A stretch of DNA of 64,000 nt, from contig OW386292.2 in assembly GCA_936432065.2 (NCBI GenBank), forward strand, positions 131,393,460-131,457,459. The letters are read 5' to 3'. A program made the position numbers and the translations under genes. Positions 1 through 12,783 of the stretch are shown here, piece after piece (position 1 is the first letter of the stretch; the number at the start of each line of letters is the position of its first letter). Below the pieces are notes generated by a model, which saw nothing but the letters and a program-made list of their open reading frames with translations, ran no database searches and was not told where the DNA came from. The stretch is from Rutpela maculata. Taxonomy: Eukaryota > Arthropoda > Insecta > Coleoptera > Cerambycidae.

Positions 1-316
1 AAGAAATTTTCATTTTAAATTTTTTAGGATGAAAAAATTTTTTCTCTGCTGTATTTCTCCCCCCCCCCCCCGCTCTTCAAAAAAATTTTAGGGCGAAAAA
101 ATCATTAAAAATATTAACATTTTGTCTGGTGGTAGCCTCACTTTTGAGCAGTATATTAAAAGGTTTTCTTTTTCCCAACCCGCAGGATGTTTTATGTTTT
201 CAGGAATTAACTAAAATTTTTATTTATAAGACGCACTGGTAGATATAAACAAACTTTCCCATCTATAGCTATGCCAATAAAAAAGGTTATGTACTCTCTC
301 CCACTAAATGACTGTA
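1..316. other. AT-rich sequence, no gene seen
   Basis: This is AT-rich sequence with a poly-C run near position 61 and no open frame of note. It ends where the first inverted-repeat element begins. I see nothing functional here. Confidence 0.5.
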
Positions 317-3100
317 CAGGGTGGACCAAATTAGATGGGATTTGAGGTTTTCTCTAAAACTATGTAGTCTGGGGTCCAACAGTACGAAATCGCTCTAAAT
401 TCCAAGTAACCTGTTCCGACATGACGTACATTTTTCAACTTCAGATTTGCAAAAAGGGTTATATAGGACACCAGAAATGACTTGTCGGATTCTTATCAGC
501 TCTTGCATAACTTCTTAAATGATAAGAAAAGAGACGAAATGATAATTCTTAAAAAAATGTTTTTTAATACATAACACGTCCTGTAAAAGAAACTATGAAT
601 GCTATCCATCTAATTTTTTTATAGTATATACTAAAGACATAAGCGCTCGGATGAGGCTCGATGGCACTGTTTAGATATGTTTAGTTATTTGGGAAAAAAA
701 TATGAAATCTGTAACTATAAAATATTGTAGTAAGAATTTCAACATACGAGCAAGTACTTCAATTTTAAATTTTTTGTGTGTAAACTATGCTAACAAACAT
801 ACCCAATATATTGAAAATGTTTTTAAGACAAGAACTAAGTTGATATTGCATATAGTATTCGAGTTGTGAATTTTTAAAATGGGTGCATGATGCGGCGCAT
901 GTAATAAAGGCGACAGTTCTCCTAAAATTCATAAAGCGCATGAAAACAGTTTACAGTGGAATTAGCTGGTATGTTTATGTTTACTAGGCGTATGTACTTA
1001 TGTATATAGTGTGAAGTTATTTGTCTTAACATTTTAACATTATAAAAACTATTTGTGTTTGATTGTTTAAATCAATTGATTATTGTTTGCGGTTCATATT
1101 TATGATTTACTAGCTATGCTCGCGGTTACGTTCGCGTGGGATTTTGAAATTGATTAAAAAGCTTCTTTATAAACGAGGTTTGAGGTAGAATCACCATTCT
1201 GGAATATTTCAGAAAACTCACAAATTTCCTGGAATATTCCAGAGTACTCTCGAATTTTCTGGAATATTACAGAAGTTTAATCTTAAAAGTTTATGCCGTG
1301 GAAATACGCTTATTGTAGAGATCAAGCTGTATCTCCTGTTCTACTAGACCGATTTTCATAAAACTTGGCTTAGTCTAGGCCGATTTCGATGAAATAAGAA
1401 CTAAATGTTACTCCAAGCTTAGATGAACCTCATTGGTTCAGTTGATTCTGCGTGATGCGCGTTCAAACAGACAAGCAGACAAACAGAAAAATTCCAAAAT
1501 CTGTCTTAATGTATTCCATTACTCATCTTACATCCCCCACATCAGTTTTTTTGCAAATATTTTCAATGTACATACACGTCAACTTTACAAATGTATTATA
1601 TGTATACGTTTGAAAATTATTAAAAGATAAAATAATTTAATAAAAGTGATTTACGCTCCCTCCTACCGACGGAAGACGCTTTTCAACAACATGTTGCAAA
1701 TATTAGTTTTTTTTTTAAACAGTGTTGTGAACCGTCATTCAAATTACCTCTTGCACAAAATTTTGGATGCAGAATTGGAAATCAGGAGCTGGTACCGATA
1801 ATGTCAAAAAAAAAAAGTTTATCTGAACTTAAATTAAAAAGTGCGACTGTAAAATAAAATGCGTCACATAATGTTCTTGTGACTGGTATTCAGTTGCGTG
1901 CTCGTATGCTGCTTTTCCTGAAAATTGTTTTAAGGGAAAAAGCAATATGCATTATTTTATAATGATAGTGATTCTGACTAAAATGTTAGAATAGTTATAC
2001 ACAAAAATTACATAATATACAACATTAATGTTTTATTTAAAATATCTCCCTTTTCTGCTTTCTATTAAATATGCTAAATACCTAAAATAATATTTCTCAC
2101 TAATGTTTTATTTCTTAAACAATATAAAAACGAGTAGAAGTTGCACTCAGGCATGGCTAATTGCGAATACTTATTTGATTAACATTTTGCTCGAACACAC
2201 AATTCACTTTGTATCGATTATTATTTTTATAAATGAGTGGCCGCAATCGGCAACGCCCGACTACTACTTTCATTCGTTTTGTTGTATTATTAACATAAAG
2301 TAATTCAATTTACAATTATATTGAACAATATAGTGCTTTTTACTGTTACACTGTACCTATTATCGTGTAGACTATTTTTATTTTAATGCTGCATAATTAC
2401 GCGCCTCATAAAAAAATCATAAACAAAAAACTGTATACGTTATCGACAGGATCTTTTTTAAAAAAGCTTTTTCAATATATGGACTATATTTGGTAAGCAA
2501 TTGTATATAAGAATTTCATAAATTTAACATAGTTGTCCGCATATTGAAATTTTTAGAACGTAAATATCAACCTTTTGATTTTAATTATTTTTTTCCAAAA
2601 AAAATATTCTTTTCAAAAATACCAATAGCTTAGTTAGAATCACGTATATCTTTTGAGTATACATACCAAAAATCAGATCGGTAGGTTACATAGTTTTTGT
2701 TTTAACGGAGAATAACCATTGTAAAACATAATTTTGTAATTATCAATCCGCCATCTTTATTGCGATTTCTGAAGTTGCGCAAGAGCAAAAATTAATCCGA
2801 CAAGTGTTTTCTAGTGCCCCAGGTAATGCTCTCTTCATTAGTTATATCGACATTTGTACGTCATGTCGGAACAGGTCATCTTGATTTTGGAGTGCTTGGA
2901 CCCCGGACTAATGGCATTCGTTTAAAATTTCAAAGTTGGTAATTTTCGCAAAACCGGAAGTGATGGAAAAGAGTCAAATAAAAAAATTGCCATTTTTGGT
3001 ACACATTGCCCGTGCCAAGTTTGAGTCTTACACTTTGAAAACTTTGGAAATTACGGCTGGTCTAATTATTCTGTTCCGGTATCTTCGGGTGAACACCCTG
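317..3100. mobile_element. DNA transposon-like element with CAGGGTG ends
   Basis: The left end (CAGGGTGGACC from 317) mirrors the right end (AACACCCTG to 3100). Long divergent inverted arms follow, roughly 317-700 and 2640-3100. For example, TTCCGACATGACGTAC at 415 is matched in reverse complement by GTACGTCATGTCGGAA at about 2856. No transposase frame is visible inside, so the element is non-autonomous or decayed. A clear target-site duplication was not found: a TA precedes the left end only. The superfamily is not assigned. Confidence 0.5.
1105..1495 (+). repeat. Dispersed repeat resembling the 3' region of an RTE-type LINE or its SINE
   Basis: The stretch opens with GCTCGCGGTTACGTTCGCG and ends with GCGTTCAAACAGACAAGC followed by AAACAGAAAAATTCCAAAA. 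This kind of ending is common in dispersed insect repeats. An internal motif TCTGGAATATTxCAGA is repeated three times near 1197-1275. No coding capacity is seen. The family assignment rests on general resemblance only. Confidence 0.25.
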
Positions 3101-5105
3101 CGACAGAAATTGTAGCTTCTGACTCCCAACTATTACCGTTCATAGTTTCTTCATTTTTCGTTTCCTAATTACTTAAAATAATACTATGTATATATCTGCT
3201 TGAAATTAATTCATCAATGTTACAACTTACCTACACACGACTATTTCAATAAGTTTTGAAACGAGTCTGTAATTTTCCTATTTGCGCAACCGTTTTACCA
3301 AAAATTGTTTGAAAAACACGTATTACGTGTGATCCGGTAGATTTAATGGATATATTTTAATAATCTCTGCAGTACCGAATGGAGAAAGCAAAATATTCGT
3401 TAGATAATTATCTAGGTTAATTCTGGTTATTATGAATGTTACATCTTACTACTATTAAGCGGTTATTAAAGAGAGCCATTAATATTGGTTAATATCTGTT
3501 TGATATTTTGATAAATTATGAAACAAGGTAACAAATCGCGGATAGTAGCGTTTACCAGCATCAACAAAAACAGTCCTTAGCTCGTATCCACATGCAAATA
3601 AGCTGTGATGATACAGGAGAACCTAATTATTTATTCAATAAAATACAAAGGCAATCAGAAATTCATAGCAGAAATCTGAGATGTTGAAAATAAATTTTGT
3701 AATCCCTCTTCCCTCTCATGAAAATTCATATTTTCGATCGTCGTTCTTCTTCATAGCAGCATATACAGGGTGTTTCTTAATGACGTGCTAATATTTCAGG
3801 GTATGATTCCTTAGGTCATTTTATGAAGAAAATTTCATATGAACATATGTCCGCAACGGCAATAGTAATTTACCGGACAGTGTGAAATAAAAGTTATTTT
3901 ATCGCTCCACCAGTGGCGTCCCGGCTAACATGTCCCTGATATTTTTTACAAAAAAGTGGTACGCCATGGACATTTTTCCAAGTGGATACATTTTCAGATT
4001 CGCCTAGTCAATTCTACATAAAAACGGTATCTTGTACTTTCTCGACATAGGATCGAGTTGGGCCCATGAGAGCTATTTATTAAAAACAATAATAATGTGA
4101 TAATTTTGAACAGGTACAATCAATATTTTCGTAGTTTGTAACAACAATAATAAATTATTTTAAATAAATTCATTATGCACATGTGCATCTTTCTGTTTGT
4201 ACGCCACGGCTTTATATAAACAAATAACATATACAAATAATATACCAGTCGATAGAAAAAATAACGGCCTTTGTTTTTTATATCCTGTAGAATTTTGATT
4301 TATTGAGCCGTTTTAGAGGTATAGCCAAACATGTGTCGTTGTTGGAAGGCTCCTCACACTTTTTTTGCTGTGGGGCCTTAAAAAAAAAAAGAAAATAACA
4401 AAAAGCAAATGGAGGGTCTTATGCAAAATTTTATACTCTATCGAATGGCGCCAAGATCATTCCTCTAGCTCCTACCGTTTTTGAAAAAAAAAATATATAT
4501 GTATATATAGGCAGATACAGGCAGCCCCTTTGAGGAGGGGCAGGGGGAGCAGGCATGATTTCTCGAGGTGGGTCTGTTCGAAAATCTACTTATTTTGACT
4601 AGTTCTATTCATGGTTAAAAGGATTTGCTATTACTCAAAAGTAGAAATATCAAAACACCGAATTCACTAAGAAATAACTCGTTTTTTGATTATAATGACC
4701 TTTTGAGTAGGACATTTTTTTACCAGGGCCGGGCCCAAGGGGGGGGAGCCTACCCCCAAAGTTCGGGCAGTTGGTTCCAAACGCGGTTGGCATTGGCAAA
4801 ATCTAACTAATCATCACATACAAATATATAATTTGAATTTTACACTAGCTCCCACAATCGCGAAATTAACACAATAATTATTATTAAGCGATTGGCAACC
4901 CTGTAAATATTTTATTTTATCAGTAGTGTGTTTTCCATTGAAGCTAGGGAAGCAAAGCTTCCCTTACACGACATGGAATCCCTATTTTTAATATTAATTT
5001 ATTATACATAAATTCATTTACTATAAATACTACAACTAGCAATGATTTTTAAATAGAATCTATATGTTTCTACTACTGATCTAATATAATATTATCAGAT
5101 CTACA
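3101..5105. other. Repeat-rich non-coding stretch
   Basis: No gene is seen. It includes a TACAGGGTGTTTC sequence at about 3766, a common start of short insect DNA elements. It also includes an hAT-like sequence (CAGGGCCGGGCCCAAGG) near 4725 followed by a G run. No partner termini or target duplications were identified, so neither is annotated as a full element. Confidence 0.4.
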
Positions 5106-5109
5106 TACC

Positions 5110-5307
5110 TATTAGTTTTGTTTGGTAGTATGATATTAGACAGCAAAGTCTAACTTGGTATTTACGGAACTTTTTCCTGTTTCCACCTATTGTAATAATT
5201 TTTTATTGTATTGACGACTTTGGTCAATCATTTCGACGTGTCCCACGCCATGTTACTGTATGGTCTTTTGGACAATAAAGTTTATTATTCTTATTATTAT
5301 TCTTTTT
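5110..5307 (+). mobile_element. 5'-truncated LINE, 3' end only
   Basis: The sequence ends in TGTATGGTCTTTTGGACAAT, then AAAGTTTATTATT and an ATT-type repeat. An untranslated end with a short microsatellite tail after a polyadenylation-like AATAAA is typical of 5'-truncated non-LTR retrotransposons. No coding sequence remains. The start is approximate. Confidence 0.35.
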
Positions 5308-5447
5308 CTTTACTTTATTTAGGCTAATTTTTTTTCATTTTTAATATGATCAAAGACCTATTTTTGTTTGACAGTTCTTATTTTTTTATTTTATTAAACC
5401 AAGGATTTCTTTAATTTCTTTTAAGTAGTAAGTATTAGGTTTAGGTA

Positions 5448-6884
5448 CATGATGATCCAACAATGATTGAACAAGGCCATTTTTCAAACGATACAAATGT
5501 TTATGTCGAAAACCAAAAAAGCCATTCGATATATTTTTTTCCGCAGAAACCAAAAATTATCATAAACGAAAACAAATAAATTGAAAACAAAAGATTTTAT
5601 GATACAAAAATACAGGGTTCGGGCTCATATGGAAAATCTGAAGAGTGTGGAAAATTCAGGGAATTTTAAAAATCCTAAGGAAATCATGGAAATCTCTGTG
5701 AATTTTAAATATTTCGCAAAAATCATGGAATTTTGAGTCACAATATGAAAAACAATAAACTATTTATGAGTTCCTACTGTTATTATACTCTTCGCAAAAA
5801 CGAAAACGAACAGTATATTGCATTTGATCGGTACATTTCTAAAACTGTAAATATCGCCCGCAGACAAAAAAATTTCATACCAATGTATTAGTGAACGAAT
5901 TCTGAACAACTTTCAAAATGTCCGTCTGTCCGTCCGTCCGTCACGTTTCTTGTAAGCACGATAACTCAAGAAATAAAAATCCGATTGTACTGAAATTTGG
6001 ACAGTAAGTTAGTGCTAGCTAGAGGAAGAACCTTATTGTTTTTGGACAAAATCGATCAATAAAAAAAATGTTATTAATGATTAAAATTTGAATTTTTTTT
6101 TAATTTTTATATTTTTGTAATTGAATAGAAATCTGGTGAAATGATATTTCATTTTAATATTTAAATATTTATATATTTTACAAATATACGTTTCATAATG
6201 TAATATACAACCGTGGAAATATGATTTTAGCTCGTCTCTTATAGTGTAAAAATTTACGTTTTTTTACGTGTTAAGAGGTGGTGTAGTTCTTACGCTTTTG
6301 ACTCGGAATCCAAGGGTCCCGGGTTCGAAACCCAAATGGTATAGTTTTTTTTATTTTTCCTTTATTTTACATTGAATCTTTTACCAACTAAGTTAGTACT
6401 ATAAAATTAAAAATGTTTAAAACTGACATTATTTATAAACAACTGCGAAGAGTATCATACAGAATGTGTAACAATTATATAAAAAGTTCAGTGAACAGGC
6501 GAAGAGTACGTTTTTAGCTTGTTTTAAATTATTTTTAAATTGCAACCTTCTATTATATTCGCTGACGATTTTATGAAACAAATTATTTTTTTTTATATAA
6601 AATCGAAAATTAAAGTAAAAATCACCTTTACCATATTAATAATTATTATTATTTGTCATTGAAAAACATTTTTTTTGTCATGGAAAGCCTGGAAAATTCA
6701 GAGATTTTTTTCAACTATGTGAAGTCTGAACCATGAAATATCATAATTATTTTATATTCGTTTTTTTATTATAACTTTTGGATTCGGCGGAAAAAAATAC
6801 ATCATATGGTAATTTTAGTTTTCGTTATAAACGTTTCTATCGCCAGAAAAATGTCCTTGTTCCGTCTTTGGTTGGGGCACCCTG
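5448..6884. mobile_element. Inverted-repeat DNA element with TA target duplication
   Basis: The left arm (5448-5590) aligns in reverse complement with the right arm (6755-6884). Shared blocks include GAACAAGG-CATTTTTC near the tips and TATTTTTTTCCGC further in. The right end reads CACCCTG before TA and the left end begins after TA, consistent with a TA duplication. The left tip is degenerate (CATGATG instead of CAGGGTG). The interior holds a GTCCGTCTGTCCGTCCGTCC simple repeat at about 5920 and a tRNA-like copy. No transposase is visible. Confidence 0.55.
6268..6342 (+). repeat. tRNA-derived sequence (SINE head or tRNA pseudogene)
   Basis: A box A-like GGTGTAGTTCTTACGC and a box B-like GGGTTCGAAACCC are spaced as in a tRNA. 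The copy is followed by T-rich sequence resembling a Pol III terminator. The acceptor and anticodon stems do not pair well, so this is not a functional tRNA gene. It lies inside the element at 5448-6884. Confidence 0.5.
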
Positions 6885-8128
6885 TACGTTGTACGTAGTA
6901 AATTTGAATTCGATTTAAATTTTTTAGTTTTAGTACCTTTTCCCATATAAAGTTTTTATTTTATTGAAATTATGCAATGTAAAGGTATATGAGTTGGCTT
7001 TTTTTTATCTTCTCCCCCCCCCCAAAGTAGTAGGCTTCCGTACGGCCATGTTTTTGACGGCTTTGAGATTTTGAAACATCGGTATATCATCATTAATTTT
7101 ATATCAAATTCAGCTTGTAACAACGAAACCCCCACGGAAGTCACAATAAGCGTATTAAGGCACTCTACTATTAACGATTGGTTGATTTTTTGTTGTGCCC
7201 GTGTCATATTGTAAGAGTCCAGGCATTATTTCCCAGGAATTTTTTACAGCGTGTGAACTTCTGTCAGTGGTACCTTCAGAATGTTACACTAAATCCGCAG
7301 TTTGAGTTATTATGCTACATCCAGTTGGAGGTATTTAAAAAAGATTTAAGAAAAACCATGCACGGCGGCCATTTTGTATAAAAGTGACCCTAAGCAGTGG
7401 AGTGGCGACTTTCGACCACAATAAATAGCATTTTCAGATCCCATGTGGCCAGACTAATGACTTAAAAATAATCACTTTTTAGTTACATCCATTTTTTTTA
7501 ATTTTTGGCTTAATATTGCTCCACTATGAGCAGATAAACTTTACCTTTAAATAGAATACCTACCGTACATACATATAATTGGTACCTATAATAAAATTAA
7601 GTCACTTTTAGTTTACTGTTTAATTATTATAATAAGGAAAAGACATTCGTTCCAATTACGCAAGCCTAAAAAAAATCAATGCCGATGAATATTACTAATA
7701 ATCTTATCACAAATAGCATTCGAAAATGTTAACGGACAGCCTTGACTACTTCCATTTGTTGTTGCTGAAGTTAATATAATCTGAATAAATAATCTGTTGG
7801 TGACCTAGTTATGAAGAAATATCTTTCGTCTATATAGTTGTGGACCGGAGGTAACGATCTGGATCCAAACGCCGGACAAAAACCGGAGGTTTGTCAATTC
7901 CGTTTTTGTTCCCCTGAATGCAGTTTAATATTCATTGTTGATTATTGTTGCAATGAACCAATTATAATGTATTGTGTCACGGTGCTGCTGTTTTTAACAT
8001 CGTTGCAAACGCGAGGCAGCGTTTTTGTCACGTGTATTGCAATCCAATTAGTTAGTCAAATAAAACTGAACATTTCCGACAAATTTATGATTGCAGGCAT
8101 CCTTCCAAATCTATGCTTATAGACGGAG
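6885..8128. other. AT-rich stretch, no gene supported
   Basis: Only short frames occur here. The longest (about 94 codons from 7838) has no recognisable motif and normal AT-rich composition. I annotate nothing here. Confidence 0.5.
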
Positions 8129-10461
8129 AGCCAGACCCAAATCAATTCTCTGAATTTACTATGCCTGTTTTTTTGTCAGTTGATTACAGTAGTTGTGTAC
8201 ACAAACATATTTTGGTCAGTCAAGCGAAATCGAGAACGGATGTCTCAGGTACGCCTTCAAAGGTGTCATAATTACGGAGGTAATAAAATGAATTTACTAT
8301 GGCTGAAAATCGTTGTGCACATTAGATATTGCATATAAATAACAGTTATGACAGTCAGTCAGTTGAATGTGGGGACGGAGCTGGTCAGTCAGCCTCAATG
8401 TATGTAAAAAAATAAATAACGTGCAATTCATTTACTATACTCCAAAATCTCTGTGAAGGTATTAAACGCTATATTAATCATAAATAAAATGGTCAGTCAA
8501 CCATCTTGTGTGACAACGCCCGTCAGTCAGCGAAAAATTTCGCGCGCGCGATCGGTGTGGCAGGCGGCGGCTCGCTTTTTTCCTTATTATTACTTAAGGA
8601 ACTATTAACTAATTTTATTTTAAAGTGCAATTGACAGCAATATTAATAATATACATTTTGTAAATAATTAAATTTGTCCTAATTACATTGAATAGACAAT
8701 AGACCATTAGGAAAGAAATATTGAAAATGCATGCATTTAAAAAATAATATTAGATAATCAATACATACAATATATAAAAATTAAATTATTACTAAAAGTA
8801 TGAAATTTATCTTTGACATCACATAAATAAAATTAATGTAAATAAAATTAATGTGAAAATTGTATACTTAAAGCGAGCAGGTATACTCCTAGGTAAAAAC
8901 CGGAATTTCTGTACACAACTGCTAGGTTTCATTAATCTTTCATTAACGAAGGTCCTCAACTCCAAAACATAACGACTTTTCTGCTGAAAGCACTGCTCTC
9001 AACAAAAGAGTCGTTATGTTTTTGAATAGAAGACTTTCGTTGGGGGGGGGGGTGTTAGAGGTGGGCAATCCGGTTCAAAAAGGTAAAAAAAAGCCTCTGA
9101 AATTGATTCACCAAAGAGCAGATTTTCAAAAAGCCTTCGCCAATCTCGGGTACATCAGTGACAATAACATGAGTGACGTATTCGAAAAAATACAAGAATT
9201 TATTTGTCACTTACATCGCTTGAAGAAGTTAAAATCAGTGAACGAGGCAAGATTCGTTATGTTTGCAAAAACATACAAATGCTCAAGTAGCGTCAATGAT
9301 TCGTTTCAAATAAAAATGAAAAACGTTGATGGATCAAGTATGCCGCCGTGCCAATCAGAATTGATGCAACAATTTTTAAGAGCGAGAAGACGATACATTT
9401 CAAACATTTGGTGCAATGCCCATCGTAAAGTCACGACGGAACTGTCCCCAATCGATCATAGGTGGACACTGATCGACAATAAATATGACTTTGATTGGTT
9501 CAAAGGTGATCAGTTACCTCAATTGATCAACGATGTCGTTATTCAACCTCCGCAGGAAAATTCAGGTATGCATATAATATTGTCGGCAAACTAATTGCCA
9601 TTGATTTTACGTAAAAAAGATATTTTTTATTGTATATAATTATAGAAGTCATATTTATTTTTTAGATTCCCAATCCGAAACTGAATTGGAAACGTCAGAT
9701 CTTAACACATTTCTGATGAGAGCGAAATTGACGAATCTGATTGGGAGGAATAGTTACAAAGAATTAAACATTGTAATAATAGTGTTATAATAGTTTGTTT
9801 TATAATAATAATTTATGTTAAATATAATATTTCAACTGCATACATTTTCAATATTTCTTTCTTAATGGACTATTGTCTATTCAATGTAATTAGAACAAAT
9901 TTAATTATTTACAAAATGTATATTATTAACATTGCTGTCAATTACACTTTAAAATAAAGCTAGTTAATAGTTCGTTAAGTAATAATGAGGAAAAGAGCGA
10001 GCCGCCGCCTGCCACACCGATCGCGCGCGCGAATTTTGTTTTTATTTCGCTGACTGACGGGCGTTGTCCCACAAGATGGTTGACTGACCATTTTATTTAT
10101 TATTAATATAGCGTTTAATACCTTCACAGAGATTTTGAAGTATAGTAAATGAGTTGCATGTTATTTGTTTTTTGTACATACATTGGGGCTGACTGACCAG
10201 CTCCGTCCCCACATTTAACTGACTGACTGACATAACTGTTATTTATATGCAATATCTAATGTGCATAACGATTTTCAGCCATAGTAAATTCATTTTATTA
10301 CCTCCGTAATTATGACACCTTTGAAGGCGTACCTGAGACACCTGTTCTCGATTTCGCTTGACTGACCGAAGTATGTTTGTGTACACAACTACTAACTGTA
10401 ATCAACTGACAAAAAACTAGGCATAGTAAATTCAGAGAATTTATTTGGGTCTGGCTCTTAG
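8129..10461. mobile_element. DNA element A with about 0.6-kb terminal inverted repeats
   Basis: Both ends carry AGAGCCAGACCCAAAT. The inverted arms extend about 610-630 bp (8129-8740 and 9834-10461). They include matching GACTGACTGAC-type motifs, CGCGCGCG blocks and CAATAGACAATAGTCCATTA-like inner ends. The single-copy interior (8741-9833) contains a short hairpin (8935-9045) and a partial gene of the TSO1-CXC-associated family. A target-site duplication could not be resolved: TAGAC occurs on both sides, but with two extra bases on the left. The element directly abuts element B. The superfamily is not assigned. Confidence 0.75.
9016..9753 (+). pseudogene. Partial gene of the TSO1/CXC-associated repeat family, copy in element A
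   Basis: Exon 1 is open from 9016 to 9565. Its recognisable part begins at about 9073 (QKGKKKPLKLIHQRADFQKA). Further landmarks are SMPPCQSEL, YISNIWCNAH, LSPIDHRW and FDWFKGDQLPQLIND. A GT-AG intron (9566-9665, 100 bp) follows. Exon 2 ends in an acidic tail (SDESEIDESDWEE) with TAG at 9751-9753. Reaching that tail needs a one-base frame change, so this copy is probably decayed. The usual upstream TGCD block is missing, with a G10 run near 9043. I recognise the motif set from large arthropod and cnidarian families whose members often end in a tesmin/TSO1-like CXC domain. The biochemical function is unknown. The copy sits between the inverted repeats of element A, so it was either captured or is the element's own gene. 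Confidence 0.65.
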
Positions 10462-11281
10462 ACTATTATAGCCAAGGAGGTAGTGACAGTTTTCGTGAAA
10501 TCATTTGTATAAAGCAAAAAGTTGCATAAATGTATTATATCTATCTATCTAAATTGAAATTTTACATACTCACAGATGACATAAAGGTATACCGGAAAAT
10601 AATATTCTATCGCGTCTGAAGCGTCGTCATGTCAGGTCTACCACCCACGCAAAGTGTGAATAAAATGAAAATTTTTGACATATCTAGGAGGCTGAAATTT
10701 GTTTCTGGAATAGTTTATTGAATAAGACATACAAAAAATATAGTCTACCGATCGTCTCATGTTGCTAAAGCCTCCGGGCCATTGCAATTCGCGGAGAATT
10801 CTACATTTTTTGTCGCGAAATATTAATCTACAAAGTTGATTTTTTGTCTACACGCTGTTTATGCACTATTTCGATTAAAAATCACATTCTACCTCCGTTG
10901 AAAGATGGCTAAATTTTTGGTAGACGTTGCTGAAATTACAGGGCATTAAAAAAGTTAAACGATTTGTAAAGTTCTGAATTTCTTTCTCGAATGCATAAAG
11001 ATTTTACAGTTCTCATCAATTCCTTCTTTTTATTCAATTTTCAATAGTAAAAAGCATGTATAAAAATTTCAGATGGTATAGAAACGTTGTGGATAGAAAT
11101 GTGAGAAATAAAGCAAGCTTATTTTCAGTTAATCGAAAGTAACTTTTTTTACTTGCACCCATTATCGATATATTATTATAGTTTCATGTAATATTTTTTA
11201 TATAAATTAATAACACACGATATTTTAATAAAATAAATTTATCATAATTTAATTAGGTCACCTGGTATTTTCATAATCAAA

Positions 11282-12110
11282 TTAACTTATATCTGAATCT
11301 CCATATTCACTCTCGTAGCTGATTTCGTCCTCGGAATCACTTTTGTACGAAACACCATAATTTCCTTCCGAACTATTAATTGGACTGTCAAAATATGCGG
11401 CACTACACGTTGGAGTTTCTTGTAGCTCTACTGTGTCTTCAGTATCTACAAGTAATAATAATAATAAAACTTATTTCCACCATGTGCGAGCTCATTACAC
11501 TGAATGGAAAATATTTTTTGTTACCTGGGTCAACGCTGCAATATTCTTCAAGTGCTACATCATCAATAGTTTGCGGTACTAAACCAACTGAAAACATATT
11601 TATTCGCTTCAAGTTTCCAATCGCAATCAAGAGGTGGATAAAGTTGCCGGGTTCTTCAAATGAGCATTGGTGCAGATTTGTGAAATGTAAGCTGATCTGA
11701 GGAGGTGTTCCCGAAACTGATTGACAAGGCGGCAAAAAAGTGGAATCAAAACTCTTAATGTTCTTGAAAAATAATTTCTCATCCTTTTCGTAAAATTTTG
11801 AAAATATTAACGCCCTTACTTCATTTATTTTATTATTATCATATTTTTTTTGGCCTTACATCCGGCATACCAACTCCTCCAATATATCAAATTCTGTGTC
11901 ATCCAATGACTGATATTTACTCAAACTAGTGAATGCAGCAATATATTTTTCAGATTTTGCAAACAGTGCGTAGGACAGTTTTTTCCCTTTCGGAAAAATG
12001 CCGGATTGAAATCACAACCAGTTAGAGCATGGAAGACAGCTGGAGCGTCACATATGTTTGGTCCCAACGTCTCGTATAATTTGCTAACGTTTATACACCT
12101 TAATGTTTTC
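11282..12110 (-). pseudogene. Degenerate gene of the TSO1/CXC-associated family, copy in element B
   Basis: Read on the minus strand, successive frames give FHALTGCDFNPAFFRKGKK, then KSEKYIAAFTSLSKYQSLDD, FLPPCQSV, LLRSAYISQICTNAH, WKLEANKYVFSWF and VPQTIDDVALEEY. These are the same blocks in the same order as the copy in element A, plus the upstream TGCD/GKGK block that copy A lacks. Several frameshifts and stops separate the blocks, so it is a pseudogene. A GT-AG intron (11456-11524, 69 bp) interrupts it at the same point as the intron in copy A. The last exon encodes an acidic tail ending GDSDIS before the stop at 11282. The function is unknown. The family is known mostly from repetitive DNA. 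Confidence 0.7.
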
Positions 12111-12164
12111 TTAAAAATGTTTTCTTAACCGCTTCTCAAGTCACCGAAGTAACTCCTTGAAAAT

Positions 12165-12346
12165 CCAGAATGAATTTGTGTTAGGTAAAGAGAAACGAGG
12201 CCCTACAGCTTATAGTGGAGTCCGAACCACTTCTTGGGGATAATTTTATAATTAAAATTATTTCGCGATGAGCAGGGATTGAACCTGCTTCGCTAGGTAC
12301 GCCAGTATGCAAGCTAGACGCGCTAAACCACTGAGCTACCGTCCCC
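12165..12346 (-). repeat. tRNA-derived SINE, minus strand
   Basis: On the minus strand the head reads GGTAGCTCAGTGGTTTAGCG (box A) and GGTTCAATCCC (box B). A non-tRNA body follows with GTTCGGACTCCACTATAAGC and an end reading TTTACCTAACACAAATT. The head is too long and too poorly paired for a functional tRNA. It is inserted inside element B. Confidence 0.55.
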
Positions 12347-12415
12347 ATAATAAAGCGCCAACGACAACGACAACGAAGAAAATTGTCTGTTCGTTAATAT
12401 TAATGAAGAATATTG

Positions 12416-12783
12416 TTATGTGCTGCAACCCCCAGAATGTAGGTAACACAGAATTCAATTAGTTCGGATGTCTGAATGTAGAGATTTGCACCTACTAGAG
12501 AAAGAACCTACTAGAAGCTCTAGAGTGATGGCATATATTCTGGAACTATCTAGATAATGGTGAGGTTATACAGAAAATTCGTGATCCCTCATCTTTAGGT
12601 ATATAAGGCATGGAGTAAACCAGAGTGGACAGTTAAGTTCTTGATAGCAAGTCAGTAAGATCAAAAGAGTAAAGTGATGAAGTGCCTAAAATAGTGAATT
12701 ATTATAGTAGATTAGTAAAGTAAATTATTGGTTTTAATTAGTAAGTTAATAAATTAGTGTTATGATTTCCGGATCCACGATAC
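12416..12783 (+). repeat. Possible solo LTR
   Basis: The stretch starts TGTTATGTGCTGCAACCCC and has a TATA-like GGTATATAAGGC near 12597, followed by a plausible transcribed region. It could end at CGATACA. No flanking target duplication was found and there is no internal retrotransposon sequence, so the call is tentative. Confidence 0.3.

Noticed and set aside
7838..8122. 94-codon open frame on the plus strand
   Set aside because: No motif, no relatives I recognise, and no coding context. It lies just outside element A and is likely chance.
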